Assembly: GCA_030681835.1 (NCBI GenBank)
Contig: JAUXRN010000169.1
Span: forward strand, 1 to 49,177
Reading direction: 5' to 3'
Origin: Actinomycetota bacterium
GTDB lineage: Bacteria > Actinomycetota > Actinomycetes > S36-B12
Length of the DNA stretch: 49,177 bases
Under the pieces are notes generated by a model, which saw nothing but the letters and a program-made list of their open reading frames with translations, ran no database searches and was not told the DNA's origin. The number at the start of each line of letters is the position of its first letter. Positions within the stretch are counted from its first letter, which is position 1. The position numbers and the translations under genes were made by a program. Positions 41,383 through 48,178 of the stretch are shown in pieces.

Positions 41383-41598
41383 TCAGGGCGCCGGTGGCGG
41401 CGGGTCGAGCTGGTTCGCGAGAGTCGTCAGGAGGCTGGCGACCGCGAGGGTCGCGTCGGCGTCGACGACCCCGCCGTCGGACATCAGGAGGACGTCGCGC
41501 TGCGCGCGCATCCGGGTCGCGATGCGGACCCGTTCCGCGGCGACGGCGGCCGCGACGGCGGCCGCGACGGCCCGGTCCACGACAGCGTTCGTGGTCAT
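41383..41598 (-). CDS. Small Ala/Val-rich helical protein
   Basis: The 71-residue product has a heptad-like Ala/Val stretch (DRAVAAAVAAAVAAERVRIATRMRAQRDVLLM) and a Pro tail. The DNA under the Ala run is a short tandem GACGGCGGCCGC-type repeat. ATG 41598 overlaps the excisionase-like stop. Function unknown. Confidence 0.55.
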   Translation of the reverse strand: MTTNAVVDRAVAAAVAAAVAAERVRIATRMRAQRDVLLMSDGGVVDADATLAVASLLTTLANQLDPPPPAP

Positions 41599-41795
41599 CG
41601 CACGGCGTCCTTCGTGACGGGCAGTGAGTCGCGCCAGGCGATGAGCGCCTCGGGCAGGATCAGCGGCTTGCGGCCCCGGTAGATGACGGGCAGGTCGCCG
41701 GTCTTGATCGCGCGGCGGATCTCATCCGGGGAGAGGCACATCACCTCGGCGGCCTTCGCGATGTCGAGTGCGGCGTACTCCGCGAATGCAGTCAT
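41595..41795 (-). CDS. Excisionase-like / MerR-type HTH protein
   Basis: From ATG 41795 (ATGA overlap) the product is 66 residues: YAALDIAKAAEVMCLSPDEIRRAIKTGDLPVIYRGRKPLILPEALIAWRDSL. This is the winged HTH pattern of excisionase/helix_turn_helix_17 proteins, with the R-I-G-x-L-P-x-x-x-x-G-R-K core. Next to the Cro-like gene it may serve as the excision factor for the integrase at 43265-44485. Confidence 0.78.
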   Translation of the reverse strand: MTAFAEYAALDIAKAAEVMCLSPDEIRRAIKTGDLPVIYRGRKPLILPEALIAWRDSLPVTKDAVR

Positions 41796-42058
41796 GACGC
41801 CCGCTGGCGACGAGCGTTGGACTGCACAGTTGCCACGTCGGGCATGGCAAGTGAGCGCGGCTCGAACAGGTCCTCCCAGTCGGCGCCAAGGCGCTTCGCG
41901 ATGATGAGGGCGCGCCCCTCCGAGAGGGTCGCCATGCCGCCGGTCTCCAGCAGGTGAATCGTGTTCTGCGAGCAGCGGCACAGGAACGCCAGGTCACGCT
42001 GGGTCAGGCCAGCCCGCTCGCGCTTCCGGCGGAGAGCGCCAGCATCCTTGACTCGCAT
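41792..42058 (-). CDS. XRE-family Cro-like repressor
   Basis: The HTH is in ALRRKRERAGLTQRDLAFLCRCSQNTIHLLETGGM, followed by RALIIAKRLGADWEDLF. I placed the start at MRVKDAG (42058), which matches how related proteins begin and has AAGGGA upstream; MHLTKK at 42100 with AAAGGGG is a close alternative. It is divergent from the repressor at 42261 and probably competes for the operator at 42152-42170. Confidence 0.82.
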   Translation of the reverse strand: MRVKDAGALRRKRERAGLTQRDLAFLCRCSQNTIHLLETGGMATLSEGRALIIAKRLGADWEDLFEPRSLAMPDVATVQSNARRQRAS

Positions 42059-42151
42059 CCAGATCCCTTTCTTGCTGCACTGCTTCTTGGTGAGGTGCAT
42101 CTTGGACCCCTTTCGCGGCTTTGACAAGCGTTGCGCGCAACATACGGCATT

Positions 42152-42170
42152 ACTTGTCTGGTTGACAAGT
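42152..42170. promoter_or_regulatory. Palindromic operator of the lysogeny switch
   Basis: ACTTGTCTGGTTGACAAGT is a perfect 7-bp inverted repeat with a 5-base centre in the divergent control gap (42101-42260). Further half-sites are GACAAGC at 42123-42129 and ACTTGTC at 42198-42204, and a separate palindrome GTTGCGCGCAAC lies at 42130-42141. On the minus strand TTGTCA and TATGTT, 18 bases apart, form a reasonable promoter for the Cro-like gene that the operator would overlap. Confidence 0.72.
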
Positions 42171-42260
42171 GGAAATCACGGGGGAAATCATCGCTTTACT
42201 TGTCAGGCAACAGCGTGTCGCGTTTGAACAAGGGGACCAGCGCACCGGATCGTGAGGGAC

Positions 42261-42854
42261 ATGGACAGCCCGACAGAGGAATCGCTCCGCGACATCCTCG
42301 CCGAGATCCTCGAGCGCACCGGCGCCTCGCGACGCGAGCTGGACCGAATGGCATCACGCCGCGGTCTCAAGCTCACGCACACGACGATCGGCGCGATCCT
42401 CAACGGGACCCACCGCGGAGGGTACGAAACCCGCACCCTCAACGCGATCGCCGACGTCGGCAACGTGCCGCGCGATCGCGTCTACCAGGCGGCCGGCCTC
42501 CCTCTGCCCGGCCGCCCCTTCGCAGACGAACTGCCCGACGATGTCGACTTCCTCGATCGAGCGAGCAGGGACGCCGTCAAGAGGGTCATCAGCGTCATGC
42601 TCGAGCACACCTCCCCCGTGCGCCGCCGGCAACGCATCGATGATTGGTACGCCGCCCAGGGAGTGGACGCCTCGAACGTGCGACAGCTGCACGGCGACCT
42701 GGCTCGGCCGATGACCGGCATCGAAGACCCCGGCCCCGGCGACCCCCATCCGGCCCTGCCGAGTGTCACACGCTGGCACGATGATCTGGGCATCCCTGCA
42801 ACTGGGGGTGACGAGCCAGGCACCCACGGAGACGGGCACGAGTTCGACGTCTAG
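42261..42854 (+). CDS. Phage repressor-like HTH protein
   Basis: From ATG 42261 (GAGGG just upstream; GTG 42252 is an alternative) the product is 197 residues. The N-terminal 70 residues form an HTH (RDILAEILERTGASRRELDRMASRRGLKLTHTTIGAILNG..YETRTLNAIADVGNV). The C-terminal half is acidic, Gly/Pro-rich and has no LexA-type protease motif. An ImmA-type protease gene follows in 14 bases, so this is the likely immunity repressor inactivated by it. Confidence 0.78.
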   Translation: MDSPTEESLRDILAEILERTGASRRELDRMASRRGLKLTHTTIGAILNGTHRGGYETRTLNAIADVGNVPRDRVYQAAGLPLPGRPFADELPDDVDFLDRASRDAVKRVISVMLEHTSPVRRRQRIDDWYAAQGVDASNVRQLHGDLARPMTGIEDPGPGDPHPALPSVTRWHDDLGIPATGGDEPGTHGDGHEFDV

Positions 42855-42868
42855 CAGGCGGGAGGCCG

Positions 42869-43285
42869 GTGAGCATCGCCTACGACCCCTACGCAGCCGC
42901 CGCTGGGATGGGACTGTCCGTCTTCGAGGCCAACCTCCCCAACAGGCACCTCGGCGAGTACTGGCACGACCACCGGATGATCCTCATTGTGCCCGGCCTG
43001 ACCTACCGCGAGACCCGCTCCGTTCTCACGCACGAAGTCGCGCACGCGATCGCGGCCGACTACATCACGCTGTCCGGACCCATCCGGCGGACGCAGGAAC
43101 TCCGGGCCCGAAGGGTCACCGCCCGCCTCCTGATCGACCCCGAGGAGTTCGCGGACTCATGCAAGCTGCGTGACGGGCACGTGTCGACGATCGCGCATGA
43201 TCTCGACGTCATCCCCCAGGTCGTCGCCGACTGGATCGCGATGCAGAAGCCTGACGCTCGGGGGCTAGGCGAGCGTTCGGCCTAG
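42869..43285 (+). CDS. ImmA/IrrE-family metalloprotease
   Basis: The 138-residue protein (GTG start 42869) contains the zinc motif HEVAHA in SVLTHEVAHAIAADYI, preceded by LPNRHLGEYWHDHRMILIVPGLTYRETR, as in ImmA/IrrE (DUF955) proteins. In ICEBs1 and similar elements ImmA cleaves the repressor to start induction. Its position after the repressor gene supports that role. The 3' end overlaps the convergent integrase by 21 bases. Confidence 0.88.
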   Translation: MSIAYDPYAAAAGMGLSVFEANLPNRHLGEYWHDHRMILIVPGLTYRETRSVLTHEVAHAIAADYITLSGPIRRTQELRARRVTARLLIDPEEFADSCKLRDGHVSTIAHDLDVIPQVVADWIAMQKPDARGLGERSA

Positions 43286-44485
43286 CCGATCCATCGCCTC
43301 GCGGGCCAGAGTCAGATCGACGTGCTGGTAGCCGCGGGACGTGGCCACGTCTGTGTGCCCGAGGAGCTCCTGAATGACCTTTGCGTCGACCCCGGCCTCG
43401 AGTAGCAGTGTCGCCGTGGTGTGGCGGGCAGAGTGCAAGGGCAGGGGGCGGATACCTGCCGCTGCAAGTGCGGCCTGCCATGCGGCGTAGTCGTCCTTCG
43501 GGTCGATGGGCCCGTCGCCGTCGCGCCACACGAGGCCGGTGGTCAGGCCGCTCTTGCGGTGGTCCCGCATGGCCTCGACGAGTACCGGTGCCAGGGGCAC
43601 GATGCGCCGCCCCGCGCTGGTCTTCGGCCTGGTGAGGACTAGGGCGCTGCCAACGATGGGGCGCACCTGGAAGTCGGCCGGGGCGACGAGCTGCTTCGCG
43701 GGGCAGTTGCCACCGCGCTGCCGCCCGCAGGGCCATGCGTCGCCGGCCTTCGGACCGCACCCGTGGTCATAGGCCAGGCGCTGCAGCTGCCAGGAGATGT
43801 CGGCGGTGCCGTCGGCGAGGCTGACCCGGTCCCATTCGAGGCCGAGGGTCTCGCCCTGCCGTGCGCCGGTGTACAGGGCGAACGCCCATCGGGAGCCGAG
43901 AGGGCTGCCCGCCGACTGCTGCACGATGGCCTTTGCCTGGGCTGCGGTGAGGGTTCCTCGCGGGGCTGAGAGCGCCTTTGGCGGGTCGACGAGGGAGGCG
44001 GCGTTCTGGGTGACCAGGCCGTCCTTCGCGGCCGCCTGGAGGGCTGTACGGAGCACGCGGTGGCTGTTCCTCGCGGTCGCGGCCGTCTGTTCTGCCGCGA
44101 CCGCGGCGAGCGCTTTGCGGACCTGCGCCGGCTGGAGGTTCCACAGCAGTGCCTTGCCGAGGCGTGGCTTCAGGTGGAGGCGGACGCATCGCTCGTACTC
44201 GGCGTAGGTCTTCGGCCGGACGTTGGGGCGCGCGATGTGAGCGAGCCACTCGTCGAGCCATCCGCCGACGGTCAATCGTCGGGGGCCGACGGCGCCGGTC
44301 TTGTCCTTCTCGCGGATCGCGGCGCGCAGCTTCTCCAGGGCACCGGCCTGGGTCTTCGACGTTCCTGACCAGCGGCGTCGCTTGCCGCGGCCGTCGATGC
44401 CGAGGTCCAGGGTGCCGACCCACAGGCCGTTGGCTCGCTGGTACAGGGAGCCGTCACCGCGTTGTCGTCGTGCGGTCTTCGCCAC
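43265..44485 (-). CDS. int: Tyrosine-type site-specific integrase
   Basis: The 406-residue protein has an N-terminal arm-binding/AP2-like part (GSLYQRANGLWVGTLDLGIDGRGKRRRW), a core-binding SAM-like domain, and the catalytic domain with ALYTGARQGETLGLEW (Arg), HSARHTTATLLLEAG (HxxR), LGHTDVATSRGYQHVD (His and Tyr). A Cys-containing insert (HGCGPKAGDAWPCGRQRGGNC) may bind zinc. It ends near attR and would use the 45-bp core in tRNA-Arg. Confidence 0.95.
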   Translation of the reverse strand: MAKTARRQRGDGSLYQRANGLWVGTLDLGIDGRGKRRRWSGTSKTQAGALEKLRAAIREKDKTGAVGPRRLTVGGWLDEWLAHIARPNVRPKTYAEYERCVRLHLKPRLGKALLWNLQPAQVRKALAAVAAEQTAATARNSHRVLRTALQAAAKDGLVTQNAASLVDPPKALSAPRGTLTAAQAKAIVQQSAGSPLGSRWAFALYTGARQGETLGLEWDRVSLADGTADISWQLQRLAYDHGCGPKAGDAWPCGRQRGGNCPAKQLVAPADFQVRPIVGSALVLTRPKTSAGRRIVPLAPVLVEAMRDHRKSGLTTGLVWRDGDGPIDPKDDYAAWQAALAAAGIRPLPLHSARHTTATLLLEAGVDAKVIQELLGHTDVATSRGYQHVDLTLAREAMDRLGRTLA

Positions 44486-44498
44486 CTTGCCCTCCCGG

Positions 44499-44518
44499 TA
44501 CAGCCATTGATACAGCCT
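44499..44518 (+). other. Candidate integrase arm-type sites, right end
   Basis: TACAGCCATTGATACAGCCT carries two copies of TACAGCC with a 12-base period, matching the pair at 7211-7230. It overlaps the integrase promoter region upstream of the start at 44485 and lies 87 bases from the attR core, so integrase binding could also repress its own gene. Confidence 0.6.
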
Positions 44519-44604
44519 AACTCAGCATACGCACGCGGACGCGGGCACATGAAAAGTGTTGGTAATCAAGCACTCTGGGGATTATCCTACACGACGCCTT
44601 CCGG

Positions 44605-44649
44605 CTCCTAAGCGGTAGGCCATGGGTTCAATTCCCGTCGAGGGCACCG
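44605..44649 (+). other. attR core (displaced tRNA-Arg 3' half)
   Basis: These 45 bases are identical to 7118-7162. They contain the anticodon loop to 3' end of a tRNA-Arg but no 5' half, so no functional tRNA is encoded here. Host sequence starts immediately after. Confidence 0.93.
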
Positions 44650-44658
44650 CTCCCCGGC

Positions 44659-44871
44659 TCAGGCCGTGCCCCGTACGACCAGGCGGTCCAGCAGGTCCTG
44701 CGTGGCGGCGGACACGCGATCGACCGCCTCGTCGAAGGCGGCCTGGTTGTGGGCGGCGGGTGCCCGGAACCCGCTCACCTTCCGCACGTACTGCAAGGCC
44801 GCCGCTCTCGTGTCGTCCTCCGTCGGATCGTCGGTGAACGGCGGACGGAGGGTCTTGATGCTCCTGCACAT
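44659..44871 (-). CDS. DUF2277 family protein
   Basis: The 70-residue protein MCRSIKTLRPPFTDDPTEDD..RAAALQYVRKVSGFRAP, followed by HNQAAFDEAVDRVSAAT, matches DUF2277, a small bacterial family of unknown role. The ATG at 44871 is set by the conserved MCRSIKTLR start. It lies 10 bases past attR, so it was next to tRNA-Arg before phage insertion. Confidence 0.88.
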   Translation of the reverse strand: MCRSIKTLRPPFTDDPTEDDTRAAALQYVRKVSGFRAPAAHNQAAFDEAVDRVSAATQDLLDRLVVRGTA

Positions 44872-44935
44872 GCCCGGCAGGCTAGCCGTTCGCTGCCTCT
44901 GCGGGGCAGGTGCCGTGTGGGTAGGGTCCCCACCC

Positions 44936-46627
44936 ATGAGCCACGTCGCCACCATCACCCGGCGCCGCATCCTGCTCGCCCCGCCGAGCATGGCCGGGGT
45001 GTTCGTGGCGGCCTTCGGCTTCGCCGCTGCGCTCACGCCGTCGCTCCTGCCCCGGCGCCTGGTCTTCCTTCTCCTGCTGACCGGGCTGGGCGCCATCGCC
45101 GGCTACGCGATCGGCACGACGGCCTGGTGGGCGCTGCGGAAGATTCCGGCGTTGCGGGCATGGCGCGTCCCGAGGCTCGTGCGCTTCGGGCTGCCTGCGC
45201 TGGCCTGGCTGATCGCCCTCGCGTTCGTCCCCGTGGCCGTCACCTGGCAGGCCGAGCAGCAGTCGGCCCTCGACATGCCCGCCGCCCTGCCGTCGACGGT
45301 CACGCTCATCGTCGTCAGCGCCGTGATCATGGTGGTCCTGCTGGGCCTAGGCCGGCTGGCCCGGCTGGCCACGGACCGACTCGCCGCATTGCTCGCGAGG
45401 ATCGGCCCGATCCGCAGATGGGTCAGCGGCCACCAGCCTGGCAAGGTCCACCGCTCCATCGCTGTCGTACGGCTCGCGGTGGCGATCGTGCTCATCGTGC
45501 TGGGTGCCCTCGGCCTGCGCACGGGCATCTCGATGCTCATCTCGTCCTACGACAGTGTCAACGCCGACCAGACGGGACAGTCACCGACCGACCTTGGCAT
45601 CAACAGCGGCAGCGAGGGGAGCCTCGCGCCGTGGGACACGCTGGGCCGCGAAGGCCGGTTCTACGTGAGCAACACGATGACCCCCGACGACATCGCGGCG
45701 ATCACGGGCCGACCGGCCGATGTCCCGGTGCGGGTGTACATCGGCATGCAGCAGGGCGACACGCCAGACGCCCGCACCGCCTTGGCCGTGCAGGAACTGG
45801 ACCGGGTCGGCGCATGGGACCGGGAGTACCTCGTCATCTTCGGGGTCACCGGCACCGGATGGGTGGACCCCAATGCCATCAACGCGCTCGAGGCCGTCAC
45901 CGATGGCGACGTGACGACCGTCGCCGTCCAGTACTCGGCGGTGCCGAGCTGGATTGGCTTCGTGATCGACCCCCAGACGACGATCGACCAGAACCGAAGC
46001 ATGATCGACGGCGTGCTCGCTGCGTGGCGGGCACAGCCGGCCGACCAGCGCCCGGAGCTGATCCTGTTCGGCCAGTCCCTCGGTGCCATGGGCACGCAGG
46101 GGGCATGGACAGGGGCGGCCACGCCGGTCGACGTCACCGCCGAGATCCCGCACGTCATCTGGATGGGCCCACCGGCGGCGGCGGTCCTGTGGAGCACCTG
46201 GCAGGACGAGCGCACGTCGGGTCCGGCGTGGGACCCGGTCATCGGCGACGGGGCGATCACCCGTGTGCTGGTGAGCCCGTCCGACACCAGCCACGAACTG
46301 AAGGCGCCGCCGACCATCGTTTTCGCCGCGCACGCGAACGACCCGGTGGTCTACTGGAGCCCGGACCTGTTGCTGCGCAAGCCGGACTGGCTGAGCCCGC
46401 CGCTCGGCCCCGGCGTGGCCCCGGAGATGCAGTGGTACCCGGTGATCACGTTCCTCCAGGTGGGGATGGACCTGATCGGCGGCGGCGAGCCACCCGAGGT
46501 GGGGCACAACTACAGCGCCAACATGGGCCCGGCGATCGCGCTGGCGGTCAACCCCGACGGCTGGACGGACGCCACCACCGCGCGGTTGCAGGAAGCCCTG
46601 CCTGCACTGCGCTACCAAACCGGCTAG
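44936..46627 (+). CDS. Alpha/beta-hydrolase membrane protein (Abhydrolase_9 family)
   Basis: From ATG 44936 the product is 563 residues. The first 200 residues contain about five transmembrane segments, starting LAPPSMAGVFVAAFGFAAALTPSLLPR. The C-terminal 360 residues form the hydrolase domain with RFYVSNTMT, VRVYIGMQQGDTPDARTALAVQELDRVGAWDREYLVIFGVTGTGWVDP and the nucleophile elbow FGQSLGAMG. The family occurs in actinobacteria and is an uncharacterised membrane-bound esterase or lipase. The longer open frame to 44666 is antisense to DUF2277. Confidence 0.85.
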   Translation: MSHVATITRRRILLAPPSMAGVFVAAFGFAAALTPSLLPRRLVFLLLLTGLGAIAGYAIGTTAWWALRKIPALRAWRVPRLVRFGLPALAWLIALAFVPVAVTWQAEQQSALDMPAALPSTVTLIVVSAVIMVVLLGLGRLARLATDRLAALLARIGPIRRWVSGHQPGKVHRSIAVVRLAVAIVLIVLGALGLRTGISMLISSYDSVNADQTGQSPTDLGINSGSEGSLAPWDTLGREGRFYVSNTMTPDDIAAITGRPADVPVRVYIGMQQGDTPDARTALAVQELDRVGAWDREYLVIFGVTGTGWVDPNAINALEAVTDGDVTTVAVQYSAVPSWIGFVIDPQTTIDQNRSMIDGVLAAWRAQPADQRPELILFGQSLGAMGTQGAWTGAATPVDVTAEIPHVIWMGPPAAAVLWSTWQDERTSGPAWDPVIGDGAITRVLVSPSDTSHELKAPPTIVFAAHANDPVVYWSPDLLLRKPDWLSPPLGPGVAPEMQWYPVITFLQVGMDLIGGGEPPEVGHNYSANMGPAIALAVNPDGWTDATTARLQEALPALRYQTG

Positions 46628-46646
46628 ACCACCCTCGTGACCGGGG

Positions 46647-48098
46647 CTAGAGGGAGTCGACGACCTCGATCGTGCGGAGCGTCGGGTCGCTGCAGTAGGC
46701 CACCCGGCCCACCCGGCCGGCGATCGCGATCGCATCGACGGTCTCCTGGGTCACCCGCTCCCCCGGAGCCAGCAAGGGGATCCCGGGCGGGTACGGGCAG
46801 AACTGCTCCGCGCTCACCTCGCCGATGGCGTCTGCCAGCGGGATCCGGCGACGGCTGGCGAAGAAGGCCTCGCGCGGGGTCACCACGACCTCCGGCTCGT
46901 TCGACCACACGGCCGCCGATGCCCCGGCCCGGGGCTCGCCACGGCCTTCCTCGATCAGCGCGATGAGGCAGTCGGTGACCTCGTCGACGAAGGCGGGCTC
47001 GTCCAGCAGGGTCATCGTCAGCACGAGGGTGTCGCGGTCCGCGGATTCGGGTCCGTGGCCGAGGTCCCACAGCCGCTGGTTCAGGTCGACGCCGGACGCG
47101 CCCGTCCGGGGCAGCCACAGCGACACCTTGAAGGGGTCGACGCCGCCAGGGACGTTGCTGTCGTCGAGCACGACCACGCCCGGCACCGCCGACAGCCGTC
47201 GGCGCATTCCCGTCACCAGTTCCATCGTCCGGTCGAGCGCCGCCCCGCCGTCCCGCTCCAGCACAGCCCTCGTGGCATCGATCGACGCCAGCAGCGTGCC
47301 GGACGGCGAGGTGGTGGCCACGAGGTCGACGCACCGGTCGAGTTGCCCGCGCCCCACGAGGCCGGCACGCATGCTCAGGACCGCCGTCTGCGAATAGCCC
47401 ATGAGCGCCTTGTGCACGCTGGTCACCGCGACGTCCGCGCCTTGGGCCAGCGCGCCGCGACCGGGCAGGAAGCCCAGGTGCGCTCCCCACGCCTGGTCGA
47501 CGACCAGCGGGATGCCGCGGGCATGCGCCGCAGCAGCCAGCCCCGGGACGTCGGAGAGCGATCCGACATACGACGGCGAGGTGACGAAGCAGCCAGTGAC
47601 GTCCGCGCTCACGCCCTGCAGGTCGGCAGCCGGGATGCCGATGGGCAGGCGGAACTCAGGGTCGAGATCCGGGTAGATCCACACCGGCCGGGCCCCCGTG
47701 ATCACCAGGGCAGCGTGCGTGCTCCGGTGCGACGTGCGGTCGACGGCGACGGGTCGATCGGGATGCGTGATGGTCGACAGCGCAGCGATGTTGCCCTGCG
47801 ACGAGCCGCCGACGAGGAACCGGCAATGGTCTGCACCGACCGCAGCGGACCACAGGGCCTCGGCCTGCGCCAGGTAGTGATGCGTGAACGCGTTGTCGTC
47901 CACGCCCCCCTGCAACGGCAGATCGTCGCGCACGAGCGAGCGGAGCAGGTCGTCGCCGAGCGCGGGTGCGTCGGCTGCGTACCTGTTCTTGTGGCCGGGG
48001 ATCTGCAGCGGACGGCGCGCCGCGGCCATGGCGCGCTGCCAGGCCGCCACCAGGGGTGCATCGAAGTCCTGCTGATCGACCGACGGGCTCTCGGACAC
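46647..48098 (-). CDS. Orn/Lys/Arg decarboxylase-family PLP enzyme
   Basis: The 483-residue protein has the group III decarboxylase pattern: RPLQIPGHKNRYAADAPALG, LPLQGGVDDNAFTHHYLAQAEALWS, FLVGGSSQGNIAAL, IPLVVDQAWGAHLGFLPG and the Schiff-base lysine in VTSVHKALMGYSQTAVLSM, with a C-terminal QFCPYPPGIPLLAPGE motif. Length is that of the short actinobacterial or cyanobacterial forms. It would make a polyamine precursor (cadaverine, putrescine or agmatine); the substrate is unclear. Divergent from the kinase at 48179. Confidence 0.9.
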   Translation of the reverse strand: MSESPSVDQQDFDAPLVAAWQRAMAAARRPLQIPGHKNRYAADAPALGDDLLRSLVRDDLPLQGGVDDNAFTHHYLAQAEALWSAAVGADHCRFLVGGSSQGNIAALSTITHPDRPVAVDRTSHRSTHAALVITGARPVWIYPDLDPEFRLPIGIPAADLQGVSADVTGCFVTSPSYVGSLSDVPGLAAAAHARGIPLVVDQAWGAHLGFLPGRGALAQGADVAVTSVHKALMGYSQTAVLSMRAGLVGRGQLDRCVDLVATTSPSGTLLASIDATRAVLERDGGAALDRTMELVTGMRRRLSAVPGVVVLDDSNVPGGVDPFKVSLWLPRTGASGVDLNQRLWDLGHGPESADRDTLVLTMTLLDEPAFVDEVTDCLIALIEEGRGEPRAGASAAVWSNEPEVVVTPREAFFASRRRIPLADAIGEVSAEQFCPYPPGIPLLAPGERVTQETVDAIAIAGRVGRVAYCSDPTLRTIEVVDSL

Positions 48099-48178
48099 TC
48101 GGTCTCCCCGTGGTGTTGGCTGGCAGGGTGGACGCCACCCCCATCCTGTCGCACGATGCGACGGGGCCGCAGGCGGGA

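Larger units (their letters stand above)
7118..44649. mobile_element. Integrated temperate siphophage (prophage), about 37.5 kb
   Basis: A perfect 45-bp direct repeat encloses a tyrosine integrase, lysogeny-control genes, replication and recombination genes, and a complete head, tail and lysis gene set in conserved siphovirus order. The left repeat completes tRNA-Arg and the right repeat is the displaced tRNA 3' half followed by host genes. I see no frameshifted or truncated structural gene, so the prophage looks intact and possibly inducible. Confidence 0.95.

Noticed and set aside
41500-41590. Short GACGGCGGCCGC-type repeats as a regulatory array
   Set aside because: They lie inside a coding frame and encode an Ala/Val helix, so a coding repeat is the simpler explanation.
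44605-44649. Second tRNA-Arg at the right end
   Set aside because: Only the anticodon loop to 3' end is present. The sequence before it does not form the D-arm or 5' acceptor strand, so it is the attR remnant.
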